From Bifidobacterium sp. ESL0728 (GTDB taxonomy: Bacteria; Actinomycetota; Actinomycetes; Actinomycetales; Bifidobacteriaceae), in contig NZ_CP113925.1 of NCBI RefSeq assembly GCF_029392015.1, forward strand, positions 2,418,001 through 2,482,000: a stretch of DNA of 64,000 nt, given 5' to 3'. Below the pieces are notes generated by a model. That model had not been told where the DNA came from and ran no database searches. It worked only from the letters and a program-made list of their open reading frames with translations. How positions within the stretch are numbered: position 1 is the first letter of the stretch; every line of letters begins with the position of its first letter. A program made the position numbers and the translations under genes. Shown here piece after piece: positions 1-8,381 of the stretch.

Positions 1-176
1 GCATTGACTTCGGCCTCAATTACGGAGGAACCTACAAGGCTAGTAATTGTAAAAGAACTCCAACTCTCACTGCCTCGCCTCCGGCATCGGCTGGAAACAG
101 ACAACAACCACAGGACTGCCACCTATTAACCAACTCCGCCCTTCACCGCCCCGCCTCCGGCCCTGCAATTATGGAG

Positions 177-200
177 AAACCCGCCCTTACGGGCGGGTTT
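177..200 (-). terminator. Terminator-like hairpin downstream of sugar permease pair
   Basis: A perfect 10-bp stem (AAACCCGCCC / GGGCGGGTTT) closes on a 4-nt TTAC loop, about 85 bp beyond the stop of the minus-strand permease. It is nearly symmetrical and could act in either direction. The U-tract is short, so termination strength is uncertain. Confidence 0.6.
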
Positions 201-251
201 CACTCAATACTACCTTCGTTCGGCTTTCAGCCTCACTCAGGCAGGGGCTAA

Positions 252-293
252 ATAACAGTCCACAGGACTGTTATGAAAGGCTTTCAGCCTTTC
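252..293 (-). other. Two adjacent perfect hairpins at the permease stop codon
   Basis: ATAACAGTCC (252-261) pairs with GGACTGTTAT (265-274) over a 3-nt loop, and immediately next to it GAAAGGCT (275-282) pairs with AGCCTTTC (286-293). The second stem covers the permease stop codon at 284-286. They may act as mRNA 3'-end stabilisers before the terminator at 177-200. From 1 to 283 no gene can be supported; one plus-strand frame is open from base 3 to a TAA at about 250, but it gives no recognisable protein. Confidence 0.4.
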
Positions 294-1120
294 ACCGCCC
301 CTGCCATTACGCCTTTAATAATGTACTTCTGGCAGAAGAGGTAGAAAATGATGATTGGGATGATGGCCAGCACCAGGCAGCCCATCATAGCGCCCATATC
401 AACCGAACCATAGCCACCCTTGAGGTACTGAATGGCGATCGACATGGTCTTGTACTTACGCATATCCAAGGTCAGATACGGAAGCAGGAAGTCGTTCCAA
501 ATCCACATGGCCTCAAGAATCGCAACCGAGATAATCGAGGGGCGCATAATCGGCACCACGATACGGAAGAAGATTCCAGGAACCGATGCGCCATCAATCA
601 TGGCGGACTCTTCGAGCTCTTGCGGGATTCCCTTGACAACGCCTGTAAACATAAACACTGCCAAACCCGCGCCAAATCCTAGGTATATGACCCACAAGCC
701 CCAAGGGGTGTTGAGACCCAACATATCGGCCAACTTGGAAAGCGTGAACATGACCATCTGGAAAGGCACGATCATGTTGAACAGGAAGAGCGCGTACAGC
801 GTCTTCGCCGCCCAGTTGTTGACTCGGACGATCCACCATGCGCACATCGAGGTGCACACCAGGATCAGCAGAACCGAGCCGACGGTGACAACGACAGTCC
901 ACCAGAAGCTTGCGAACAGATCAGTCTGTTCGACGCCCCTCCGGTAGTTTTCAAGACCTACGAACTCGGTGCCGCGAGGAATCGAGAACGCGTTACGAGA
1001 GATGTACGCCTTCTGCTTGAAGGAGTTGATGACGACGAGCACAATCGGGAAAACCCAGATCAGGCTCACTATGGTGAAGAATACGGTCCAAAGACCAGAA
1101 TGCCTTACCTTGTCACTCAT
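284..1120 (-). CDS. Carbohydrate ABC transporter permease (MalG type)
   Basis: The 278-aa integral membrane protein has the MalG/CUT1 architecture. An N-terminal helix (SLIWVFPIVLVVINSFK) is followed by a periplasmic stretch and five more membrane segments. The EAA loop that docks the ATPase is visible near residues 165-190 (ELEESAMIDGAS then FFRIVVPIMRP). It should form one half of the membrane channel of a binding-protein-dependent oligosaccharide importer. Its start overlaps the stop of the upstream permease by 4 bp (ATGA), so the two are translationally coupled. Substrate cannot be told from the sequence. Neither a solute-binding protein nor an ATPase is encoded in the window; in bifidobacteria the ATPase (MsiK type) is often shared and encoded elsewhere. 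Confidence 0.93.
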   Translation of the reverse strand: MSDKVRHSGLWTVFFTIVSLIWVFPIVLVVINSFKQKAYISRNAFSIPRGTEFVGLENYRRGVEQTDLFASFWWTVVVTVGSVLLILVCTSMCAWWIVRVNNWAAKTLYALFLFNMIVPFQMVMFTLSKLADMLGLNTPWGLWVIYLGFGAGLAVFMFTGVVKGIPQELEESAMIDGASVPGIFFRIVVPIMRPSIISVAILEAMWIWNDFLLPYLTLDMRKYKTMSIAIQYLKGGYGSVDMGAMMGCLVLAIIPIIIFYLFCQKYIIKGVMAGAVKG

Positions 1121-1971
1121 GCTTCTACCTCCTTGCTCGTGGTCAACCTATTCTGGATAAGCGCCAGAATCGCAACGATGATAAAGAACACCACTGCCTT
1201 GGCCTGGCCTACGCCTTCAAACCCTGCGCGTCCGTAGAACGTACGGTAGATGTTGAGGGCGAGCATTTCAGATGTATTCGAAGGTGCGCCATTAGTCAAC
1301 GCCAAGTTCTGATCGAACATCTTGAAACCATTGGTCATCGTCAGGAACGTGCAAACTGTGATCGAAGGCATCATCAGCGGAATCGTCACACGGAACAGCG
1401 TCTGGCGAGAATTTGCCCCATCGACTGCTGCGGCCTCGATGACGTCGCCGGGCAGCGATTGCAGACCGGAGATGTAGATGATCATCATGTAGCCTATCTG
1501 CTGCCAGCAATACAGGGCAACCATGCCCCAGAAGCCGTATGTTCCGGAATAAGTAATCGACTTACTCCAGTGAGCCAGGATGCCGTTCAAAAGCAGCAAC
1601 CAGATGTAGCCCAAGATAATGCCGCCGATGAGGTTCGGCATGAAGAACACCGAACGGAAAATCGTCGAGCCTTTAATTGTTTTGGTCAGCATATACGCCA
1701 CTGCAAAAGCGCAGATATTGATAATCAAGACGGTTACGATAGTGAATGCCACCGTATACCACAGCGCATGCCAAAATTCCGGGTCTTTGATAGCCGCCGA
1801 ATAATTCGCCATTCCAATGAATTTTGAATCGGTCACTGTACTGAACTTGCAGAAGCTCAGATAAATGCCCATCACGAACGGAACTACAAAGCCAACAACA
1901 AAAGCCGCAAACGTAGGCAGCGCGAACAACGCCCACCACCTGCGAATCGACTTACCGGCCATTGAAATCAT
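1117..1971 (-). CDS. Carbohydrate ABC transporter permease (MalF type)
   Basis: This 284-aa permease partners the MalG-type protein that follows it. It begins with the typical basic N-terminus and first helix (RRWWALFALPTFAAFVVGF) and carries the EAA-loop signature (EAAAVDGANSRQTLFRVTIPL) around residue 200. The frame stays open 15 codons further upstream. I chose the ATG at 1971 because an AG-rich Shine-Dalgarno (GAGGAGGAG) lies shortly before it and homologues start near this point; another ATG three codons further in (ATGGCCGG) is possible. The gene overlaps the next one by 4 bp. It appears to be the first gene of its transcript: nothing is encoded on this strand for about 1 kb upstream, so the cognate sugar-binding protein is not in the usual upstream position. 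Confidence 0.92.
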   Translation of the reverse strand: MISMAGKSIRRWWALFALPTFAAFVVGFVVPFVMGIYLSFCKFSTVTDSKFIGMANYSAAIKDPEFWHALWYTVAFTIVTVLIINICAFAVAYMLTKTIKGSTIFRSVFFMPNLIGGIILGYIWLLLLNGILAHWSKSITYSGTYGFWGMVALYCWQQIGYMMIIYISGLQSLPGDVIEAAAVDGANSRQTLFRVTIPLMMPSITVCTFLTMTNGFKMFDQNLALTNGAPSNTSEMLALNIYRTFYGRAGFEGVGQAKAVVFFIIVAILALIQNRLTTSKEVEA

Positions 1972-2982
1972 TTCACGCCCACTTTCTCCTCCTCGAGTGC
2001 GCATGCAAAATTGCAAACGGATTCAATTTTATTTTGATATTGCTGCATCCAATATGTGCGTCCGTGATAACATATCAAACCAGTAAACGCTTACATTACC
2101 ATATTTTAGACCCTAAGTCAAACCCATCACGAAATTTGAATGTCGCAATTCAAGGAATCCTGAAAATCTAAAAACAGAAAATGATAAATCCGACTATAAT
2201 AGAAAACTGGAAATGAAAACGTTGTCTCATCCCTGTTGTGGCCGATTGAGCTCTGCTGAGACAATTCAGTTGTGGAACCTTTTAGATACAGGCCACATTT
2301 GATTCCTCCAGATTTTTCTTGATTCTCACGATCCTTTTAAAACCTTTATCCGTATGCTTCCACCCGTACGAATAGTCAGAAACCAAAATCGTCAAACGGC
2401 ACGGTCACAAACTGATCACAGCCGCTTCAATAACTCTCGATCCTTGTCCTTTCTGGCAAATACGGGCAAAGAATCAGAGGGAAGCCGACGAAGAAGCCTG
2501 ATGTCATAGCCCCTATCGCCTGATTGCACGAGCCAAACCATGCAATAGGCGCTCACAACGAAAGAGAAAAGGATACGTTTTGTCGAACCGAACACAAGGC
2601 TCTTATAGTTCTGATCTTCGATGTAGAAAGCACACACGCAGCATGGTTGACCGAGTACCTGAGTTTTTCCATTTCCACACGTGCTCTGTTCGCGGTTTGT
2701 TCGGAAATCAAGGAGTTGCCGCACGCCGCATACAAAAGCTGTCGCCTTCGAGACTCTAGACACAACCATAACATCCCGCATCGTAGCCTTTGCTTGTCTT
2801 CTCCTAATACGCTTTCGTACACATTAACACACAATGAGTCGCAACGGACAACACCACATAACGCCTTCTACCAAATGCCATTCATTCTATCGGTATTTAA
2901 CCATAAACGGTCAAAATTCGTCACAGTTCCACTCCAACCATTAAGAACCTGCCGCACCCACAAACACACTTTGTTTTATAGT
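1972..2982. other. AT-rich intergenic region of about 1 kb
   Basis: I see no supported gene here. The left end carries the promoter region of the sugar permeases with a LacI-like operator (2083-2094). TTGTCTCA (2222-2229) and TGAGACAA (2257-2264) form an inverted repeat with a 27-bp gap next to a TATAAT hexamer (2195-2200). An open minus-strand frame at 2416-2781 has no recognisable domain and unusual composition, and I do not count it as a gene. Confidence 0.5.
2083..2094. promoter_or_regulatory. LacI-family operator-like palindrome upstream of permeases
   Basis: GTAAACGCTTAC is a CG-centred near-palindrome (GTAA-A/G-CG-C/T-TTAC), the shape bound by LacI-family sugar regulators. It sits about 110 bp upstream of the chosen start of the MalF-type permease, which fits carbohydrate control of that operon. 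The regulator itself is not in the window. This is an inference from motif shape and position. Confidence 0.5.
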
Positions 2983-3681
2983 TCACACATTCCAGCGAAC
3001 GATGACGGGGTCGTTTTTGTAGTAGCCAAGCACCGAGTGGTGGGCGGTGTCGAAACGGAGGAGGCGACCAGCACGCGGGTCGGCGCGCAGCCATTGCGTG
3101 GTGATGATACGCAGAATATGGGCATGGGCGACGAGCAGCACATTATGACCGTCGAGAATCAGGGGCGTCACCTTTTCGATGACGCGGCGGGCGCGTGCGG
3201 CGGCCTCATCCACGGTTTCGCCGGTTCCGCTGTGAACGTTGACCGTTTCTCTACTGGGCAGGGTGCAGACCCAATCACCTTGCAGGGAACGCGGCAACAT
3301 TTCTGGCCCTTCGTCCCACACGCACCAATCGTGGCCGAGGGCGGCACCGACTTCCTCGCGTCGGCGGCCTTCAGCAGGGCCGTAATCCCATTCCATGAGG
3401 TCGTCCAGCGTTTCGAAATCAGAGTAACCCGCCAATTGGGCTGTTTCGCTGGCACGATGCGATGGACTTGCAAAAATATGCCCTGGCCCGAACCCACCGG
3501 GAAACGCTTCACGCAATCGTTTGCCGCCTGCCATCGCCTGATGTCGGCCTTCATCGTTCAACGGCACATCCGTACGTCCCGTATACTGCCCGGTGACGCT
3601 CCATGCGGTCTGTCCGTGACGCAGCAATACCAAGTAACCGGGTTTCGAGGCCCCCTCGCCCGAAGTAAGATATTCAGTCAT
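2983..3681 (-). CDS. Histidine phosphatase family protein (phosphoglycerate mutase-like)
   Basis: This 232-aa protein has the histidine phosphatase fold. The catalytic RHG motif (LLRHGQTAW) is at residues 21-23, an acidic residue follows in LMEWDYGPAEG near residue 92, and the second catalytic histidine lies in LLVAHAHILR near residue 182. Such enzymes transfer or hydrolyse phosphoryl groups through a phosphohistidine. Short members like this one in actinobacteria are usually broad phosphatases rather than the glycolytic mutase; the TGRTDVPLNDEG segment is typical of the CobC/GpmB branch. It stands alone, so context does not point to a substrate. Confidence 0.9.
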   Translation of the reverse strand: MTEYLTSGEGASKPGYLVLLRHGQTAWSVTGQYTGRTDVPLNDEGRHQAMAGGKRLREAFPGGFGPGHIFASPSHRASETAQLAGYSDFETLDDLMEWDYGPAEGRRREEVGAALGHDWCVWDEGPEMLPRSLQGDWVCTLPSRETVNVHSGTGETVDEAAARARRVIEKVTPLILDGHNVLLVAHAHILRIITTQWLRADPRAGRLLRFDTAHHSVLGYYKNDPVIVRWNV

Positions 3682-3977
3682 AAAACCACTCTAACGCAGG
3701 CCGTCAAGACGCGCAAAACCAATTGACTATAGCCAAAATAATGATAATTTCTACTATAATTCGTTATACGCATTCTTCATCGGCCTTTCCCGGTTAGCCC
3801 AACTTTGTGGCGCTTTCATAACCTGAATTTAGCCACTGAAGACCTTCCGCTACCGGCACCCCATGAAACCGCCAAAATCAACCGGAACACACGGCCCAAG
3901 GAAATCATCGACATACTCAAACGTCACAGCTAACCTCAGTGCTGCATCAGGGACAGTGCGACGTCTATTATGGAAAA

Positions 3978-4691
3978 ATGCACGCAAGACACAGCAAAAC
4001 AGCGGTGAAAGAAGCCGACAGGCAAAACCCCGAAGCTCTTGACACACCGGCATGGGATTCGTTCATGCCTTCCGTAACAGGCAAAACGGCTTCGCGCGAT
4101 TCGGTCGGTTCCGCGCAGGCAGGGCCATCGTCCTCGGCCGCTTCCGCGACTCAATCATCTTCAGCTCTTTCCGCCACTCAATCACCTTCAGCTCCTTCCA
4201 CGACTCAATCACCCTCAGCTCCTTCCGCTTCCACGACTCCCGCAGCCCCGGCGCCTTCTTCCTCTGCAGCATTTCCCGCCTCTCGGGTGTCCCCTTACCA
4301 GACTTCAGCCTCTTCGTTCCCCTCTTCAACCTCATTAGCGGACCACATCGTCGAAACCCTTCATCGCGTCGACAAGAAAGTAGAAACCATGCGTCAGAAC
4401 CGTTTGCAAGACCCCGATACGCTCGGCGACAAGATTTTCAAAATGATTTTCCCGTTCACCGTAGGAACCGTAGCCGGCCAGCTTTTCAAGAATCTATGGG
4501 AAGATCGCACATCCGGCAAGCGCGCGGCCGGAGACACTGCAGCAGCCGAAAACGCCCAACAGCAGGGTTTTGTAACCAGTATCGTTTTTGCCGCGCTTTC
4601 GGCGGCGTTGGGAGCAGTGATTTCCGAACTCAGCGTACGCGGCTCGAATGCGCTGGTCACGCGCCGGCACAATCGCCGCAACGGTAAGTGA
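3978..4691 (+). CDS. DUF4235-type membrane protein with long Ser/Ala/Pro N-terminus
   Basis: The last roughly 80 residues match the actinobacterial DUF4235 pattern: DKIFKMIFPFTVGTVAGQLFKNLW, a linker, then a second hydrophobic helix (VTSIVFAALSAALGAVIS) and a basic end. That is two membrane helices of unknown function. Ahead of it lies about 100 residues of Ser/Ala/Pro/Thr sequence with loose repeats of ATQSPSAPS, which is not usual in the family. The frame opens at 3939, but I prefer the ATG at 3978 (MHARHSK) because the first 13 residues look like read-through of non-coding DNA. It is a monocistronic gene; no function can be assigned. Confidence 0.7.
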   Translation: MHARHSKTAVKEADRQNPEALDTPAWDSFMPSVTGKTASRDSVGSAQAGPSSSAASATQSSSALSATQSPSAPSTTQSPSAPSASTTPAAPAPSSSAAFPASRVSPYQTSASSFPSSTSLADHIVETLHRVDKKVETMRQNRLQDPDTLGDKIFKMIFPFTVGTVAGQLFKNLWEDRTSGKRAAGDTAAAENAQQQGFVTSIVFAALSAALGAVISELSVRGSNALVTRRHNRRNGK

Positions 4692-4876
4692 CAATCCATC
4701 TGCCGCCCGGCGGTATAGCATCCCTTTAGTTATCCATTGCTTAATGATGTAACACAAGAGACGAAAACGACAACGAACATGTGGTATAGCAAGCGATAAA
4801 TAGATATCAATCTCACATCCGTCGTGTTACCCAGAGCGGAAAAACAGTGGTATGTTTCGTGCCTATTTGAAAGAAT

Positions 4877-5674
4877 ATGGCTATGACCGAATCACAAAAT
4901 AACCTACGTACCAACGAAACCATCGAAACGCTGCTGAACCGGCGCTCGATCCGCAAGTTCAAGCCGGAAACCATCGACGAGCAGACCATCGCCACTTTGG
5001 AAACCGTCGCGCAGCATGCCGCCTCAAGCCAGTATTTGCAGGACTGGTCAGCCGTGCGCATCGAAGATCAAAGCATCAAGGACGCCATCGCCCAAATCTG
5101 CAATCAGACCTACGTGGCCGAGGCACCGCTGCTATACATTTTCATCGCCGACGAACACCGCAACGCCGCCATCGCTGAACGCAAAGGCGTCAACGTCCAC
5201 TCCGACGAATTTACGTTGAATTCCAGCTATCGCTTCTCTCAAGCCCAGAATGACGCCGTTCTCGCACTTCATGCGATGGAAACGGCCGCTTATTCGCTCG
5301 ATCTGGGTTGCGTGATTCTCGGTTCCGTTTTGAACAACCCACGCAAACTCATCGAACTGCTGCACCTGCCGGAATTCACTTACCCCGTGCTCGGTCTGGC
5401 TATCGGCAAACCCGACCAGTCGCCGGCTTTGAAGCCGCGCATGGAACGCGACGACCAATTCTTCGCCGACCGCTACCCCGCCGACGACGCGCAACTGCTC
5501 CACGGACTCGATGCCTTCGACGACACCGTCCATAAGTATTACGATTTGCGCAACACCTCACGCCCTGTTGACGCGTTCAGCGACCAGATTGCCAAGAACT
5601 CCGTCGATACCGGCGTTTTCAGCCGCTCCGTCAAGCCCGTCGCCGAGGATCAAGGCTTCCGTTTCGACCGCTGA
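4877..5674 (+). CDS. Nitroreductase family FMN-dependent NAD(P)H oxidoreductase
   Basis: The 265-aa protein has the nitroreductase fold of the NfsA/FRP branch. The FMN-binding start is seen as LLNRRSIRKFKPETID (residues 16-31), followed by an SSQYLQDWS segment and a central AMETAAYSLDLGCVILGS helix-strand typical for the dimer interface. The C-terminal PRMERDDQFFADRY extension is characteristic of NfsA-like enzymes. It probably reduces quinones, nitroaromatics or flavins with two electrons from NAD(P)H, in the cytoplasm. A second ATG two codons in (4883) is an alternative start; GAAAG at 4869 is a modest ribosome site. It is closed by the terminator at 5692-5733. Confidence 0.9.
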   Translation: MAMTESQNNLRTNETIETLLNRRSIRKFKPETIDEQTIATLETVAQHAASSQYLQDWSAVRIEDQSIKDAIAQICNQTYVAEAPLLYIFIADEHRNAAIAERKGVNVHSDEFTLNSSYRFSQAQNDAVLALHAMETAAYSLDLGCVILGSVLNNPRKLIELLHLPEFTYPVLGLAIGKPDQSPALKPRMERDDQFFADRYPADDAQLLHGLDAFDDTVHKYYDLRNTSRPVDAFSDQIAKNSVDTGVFSRSVKPVAEDQGFRFDR

Positions 5675-5691
5675 GTCTGATTCGTTTTTCC

Positions 5692-5733
5692 AAAGTGCTC
5701 TTTCTCACCATTAACGGCGAGAAAGAGCACTTT
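5692..5733 (+). terminator. Strong hairpin after nitroreductase gene
   Basis: A perfect 15-bp stem (AAAGTGCTCTTTCTC / GAGAAAGAGCACTTT) with a 12-nt loop begins 17 bp after the nitroreductase stop. There is no long U-tract. The stem carries the AAAGTGC word that recurs in the neighbouring repeat array. Confidence 0.65.
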
Positions 5734-5746
5734 GTGTAAAAGTACT

Positions 5747-5984
5747 TGCATGTTTCTGACACCACTGCAGAAAACATGCATCTTACCCAGCTCTACTTGC
5801 ACTTTTCTCTCGTTAACGTCAAAAAAGTGCACCCTATGAATCCCTACGCGCATATTCTCGACGCCAATGTCAAAAACATGCACTTTATGGAACGATAAGT
5901 GCACGTTTTTGACGGCAATGTTAGAAAAGTGCACTGTATCGAGCCCAACTTGCATGTTTCTCGAGTCACCGTCAAAAAAGTGCA
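5747..5984. repeat. Five imperfect palindromes at an exact 51-bp period
   Basis: Units start at 5747, 5798, 5849, 5900 and 5951, a spacing of exactly 51 bp each time. Every unit is an inverted repeat of about 34 bp with arms like TGCAYNTTTT and AAAAARTGCA around a GTC/GAC-containing centre, followed by about 17 bp of unrelated sequence. The array fills the gap between two convergent genes. Arms vary by compensating changes (GTGCA versus ATGCA), which suggests that the fold is kept rather than the sequence. It is not a CRISPR array, because the repeats are too divergent and the spacers too short. Confidence 0.85.
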
Positions 5985-6039
5985 CTCTAGAAACGAGCTA
6001 ATGAGCCCTACCGATATAAGAGAAAGGGAAAGTTGCCGG

Positions 6040-6306
6040 CTAACGCTGACGAGGTTTGAAACCGCGCTTGCGGGAGTGAGGCCTCTTGCGTTGGGCAGCG
6101 GCTTGGGCGCTGATACCGCGTAGAAACTCTTCCTCTTTTGGGTCATGATGGGTCAAATGCCAGCCGCCGCAGTATTCACACCGATAGACCCACAGCTCGG
6201 CGTCACGTTCGATGAAGGCCTGCCGGGCAGCGGCCTCGGCCTGAGCCTTGTCATGGTAGATGATCTTGCGCGAGCTGGCGCAACGTTTCGGGGTGAAATA
6301 GTGCAC
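6040..6306 (-). CDS. Small conserved Cys/His protein, function unknown
   Basis: This 88-aa basic protein contains YRCEYCGGWHLTHH (residues 41-54), a CxxC plus HxxxHH cluster that looks like a small zinc-binding knuckle of the kind found in short actinobacterial and phage-related hypothetical proteins. The first half has an alanine-rich helix (KAQAEAAARQAFIERDAE) and the tail is very basic (RKRPHSRKRGFKPRQR), compatible with nucleic-acid binding. I recognise the pattern but not a function. It lies between two repeat-rich gaps and has no operon partner. Confidence 0.65.
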   Translation of the reverse strand: MHYFTPKRCASSRKIIYHDKAQAEAAARQAFIERDAELWVYRCEYCGGWHLTHHDPKEEEFLRGISAQAAAQRKRPHSRKRGFKPRQR

Positions 6307-6479
6307 GCCACTACCCTAGCAACGCGGGATTACAGCAGCCTGGTTGGCCGCAAGGAACCATACCTCGCGAGCAACGGCAAGTCCACCTACCGCTTATGCC
6401 ACTGCCGGGAAACTGCGCTGAATTGCCAGCCATATGCCACTTGCGGGCTTCAATCAGCAGAATCTCGCAAAAATGCACC

Positions 6480-6840
6480 CCCATGCAGGCAAACCGCATC
6501 CAGCAACTGCGCAAAATCAATCTATCGGCACCAAATACGGATACCGAATTCACGCATTAGCGTCGGAAACCGCACAACAACCGACAACCAGATACCGTCT
6601 ACCCGCGCCGGCGATGCGTTATCGTACGTAAAAAATGCGGGCAAAGCGCACCTGATCCGAAACTCATTGCCGTTTATCTGCTCCACAACATAGGCCCATC
6701 GCAAACAACCACACATTGGTACAGGCAAACCGCACTTAAGAACGAGCCGAATCCCGTTTACCACCGCTAATGACAATTACACATAAAAATGCGGGCAAAG
6801 CGCACCTGAGCCGGAGCCAGAGGCCGTTTGCCCGCATGAA
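6480..6840. repeat. Degenerate array of GCAAA(C/G)CGCA...CCGTTT units
   Basis: The 550-bp gap between the small Cys/His gene and the aldo-keto reductase holds no gene. It contains about five diverged copies of a unit that starts GCAAA(C/G)CGCA and ends about 40 bp later with CCGTTT, at roughly 6489, 6560, 6641, 6725 and 6795 (spacing 70-84 bp). AATGCGGGCAAAGCGCACCT is identical in the copies at 6641 and 6795. The arms pair (GGCAAA with TTTGCC), so each unit can form a hairpin. It is less regular than the other arrays. Confidence 0.6.
6789..6837 (-). terminator. Terminator for the aldo-keto reductase gene
   Basis: ATGCGGGCAAA (6789-6799) pairs perfectly with TTTGCCCGCAT (6827-6837). On the minus strand a U-rich stretch follows the stem. 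It lies 20 bp beyond the reductase stop and is also the last unit of the local repeat array, so a repeat unit may have been recruited as the terminator. Confidence 0.65.
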
Positions 6841-6857
6841 TATATCAAAACGGTGAT

Positions 6858-7796
6858 TTACGGCAAATCGTTGCCGGCGGCGACGTAGAGGTCGTACCAC
6901 TCCTGGGCGGTGATTTCGGCATCCGCTCCGGCCATCATTTCCTTAAGACGACCTGGGTTCATCGACCCCAGCAACACTTGCATCTTGGCGGGGTGACGTA
7001 GAATCCATGCCACAGCAATCCCGTTTTTGCTGACACCATGTGCATCGGCGACACGTTGGAGCATCTCGTTGAGTTCGGGGAACTTTGGGTTGTCGATAAA
7101 CACGCCTTCAAAGAAGCCGAACTGGAACGGGCTCCAAGCCTGAATGGTCATTTTCTTCAAACGCGAGTAGCTGATCAGCCCGCCGTCATGATCGACGCTC
7201 GGCGCGTCCTGCATATTGACGTGAATCTCCTGCTGCACCATGCCGGTATGGCCCAGACCGAATTGCAGCTGGTTGACCTCAAGCTTCTGATCGAGGGCGC
7301 TCTGCAGCATCTCGACCTGCATCGGGTTCACATTGCTCACGCCGAAATGACGCACCTTGCCGCTCGATTGCAGCTCATTGAACGCTTCCGCCAGCTCATC
7401 GAGCTCCACGAGCGTATCGGGACGATGCAGAAGCACGAAATCTACGTAATCGGTCTGCAGGTTTTTCAGTTCGCTGTCGAGCGCGGCGAGAAGATGGTCT
7501 TTCGAGAAGTTGTAGCGGGTGATGTCGTCGCTTTTCGGATCACGGTAGATACCGAATTTCGTCTGCACATAGATCTTGCTGCGGTCCACACCCACGTCTT
7601 TGAGCGCCTGACCAAGCCGACGGCTGCTCTCGCCGGCGGTATAGCAATCCGCGGTATCGAAGAAGTTCACGCCGCCGTCCAAGACCGTACTCACGATTCC
7701 GCGCGCCTCGTCGGCACTCTTGGAATTCATTCGCATCGCACCGAGGGCCACGCGCGAGGCCTTCACACCCGACGTTCCAAGTTCACTATATTTCAT
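6858..7796 (-). CDS. Aldo/keto reductase family oxidoreductase
   Basis: This 312-aa protein is a (beta/alpha)8 NADPH-dependent reductase. The catalytic tetrad is visible: Asp and Tyr in FFDTADCYTAGESSRRLG (about residues 45-62), Lys in YVQTKFGIY near 80, and His in DFVLLHRPDT near 123. The GVSNVNPMQVEML stretch and the C-terminal VLLGSMNPGRL are typical of the YdhF/YcsN-like branch. Members reduce aldehydes and ketones; the physiological substrate is not inferable. Upstream it diverges from pepC across a 585-bp gap that holds a repeat array. Confidence 0.93.
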   Translation of the reverse strand: MKYSELGTSGVKASRVALGAMRMNSKSADEARGIVSTVLDGGVNFFDTADCYTAGESSRRLGQALKDVGVDRSKIYVQTKFGIYRDPKSDDITRYNFSKDHLLAALDSELKNLQTDYVDFVLLHRPDTLVELDELAEAFNELQSSGKVRHFGVSNVNPMQVEMLQSALDQKLEVNQLQFGLGHTGMVQQEIHVNMQDAPSVDHDGGLISYSRLKKMTIQAWSPFQFGFFEGVFIDNPKFPELNEMLQRVADAHGVSKNGIAVAWILRHPAKMQVLLGSMNPGRLKEMMAGADAEITAQEWYDLYVAAGNDLP

Positions 7797-8067
7797 TATT
7801 TGCGCCTTCCTTGGTATTTCGTCAATAATCCCAGTCTAGGGCGTGACCGCGAAATGTGGCGTATAGAAATGCCTAACCAATATACAGTCAAAATCCTTAT
7901 CTAAACGAAAGCCGCCACTGTTATCATCAACCCAATACGGCATCTTGAACTTCGGCTAAATCTTCCCGACACTCGTTCATCGCGCCACCTAGAAATACTC
8001 CTCAACCGCCCACAGCGGTACGTTGATGGCTAATCCTCACTCCCGCCTTGCATCCGTCGCAATCCAA

Positions 8068-8285
8068 TACACTTTTCTGACCGTTGACGGGAGGGTTTCT
8101 TGCAATTTTCTGACCGTCGAAAGCGCGAATATTGCAAAAATCTGACCGTTGAAAGCCTCATTTCATGCAATTTTCAGGCCGAACGAACGCCAGTTCATGC
8201 AATTTTCCGACCGTCGAAAATATGTTTTCCTGCAATTTTCAGACCGAACAAACACCTGATTCTTGCAATTTTCTGACCGTTGCTG
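8068..8285. repeat. Seven direct repeats at a 32-33 bp period upstream of pepC
   Basis: The unit is close to TGCAATTTTCTGACCGTCGA. Its first bases fall at 8068, 8101, 8133, 8166, 8198, 8231 and 8264, so the spacing is 33, 32, 33, 32, 33, 33 bp, about three helical turns. The first copy is degraded, and the copies at 8166 and 8231 read CAGGCCGAACGA or CAGACCGAACAA in the second half. Between copies lie 10-14 bp of unrelated sequence. The array ends about 100 bp before the pepC start, in a divergent intergenic region, which fits an iteron-like protein-binding array or a repeated transcript. The rest of the 7797-8381 gap holds nothing else I can recognise. Confidence 0.85.
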
Positions 8286-8381
8286 CATGTGGATTGACGC
8301 TCCACGCATGCAACATACCGATCCAAAAATGCTCAAGACGGGCACCACGATAGGATATAAGCGTACGAAACGGAGGAAATA

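Noticed and set aside
3..250. Plus-strand frame open from the window edge to a TAA at about 250
   Set aside because: The first residues (IDFGLNYGGTY) look protein-like, but the frame then runs through a low-complexity Pro/Ser/Ala stretch and the hairpin at 177-200. Without the upstream sequence it cannot be judged.
2416..2781. Minus-strand frame of 121 codons in the 1-kb gap
   Set aside because: No domain, high Cys content, no clear ribosome site and an unusual composition compared with real genes nearby.
8068..8285. CRISPR array
   Set aside because: Spacers are only 10-14 bp, repeats are degenerate within the array and no cas genes are in the window.
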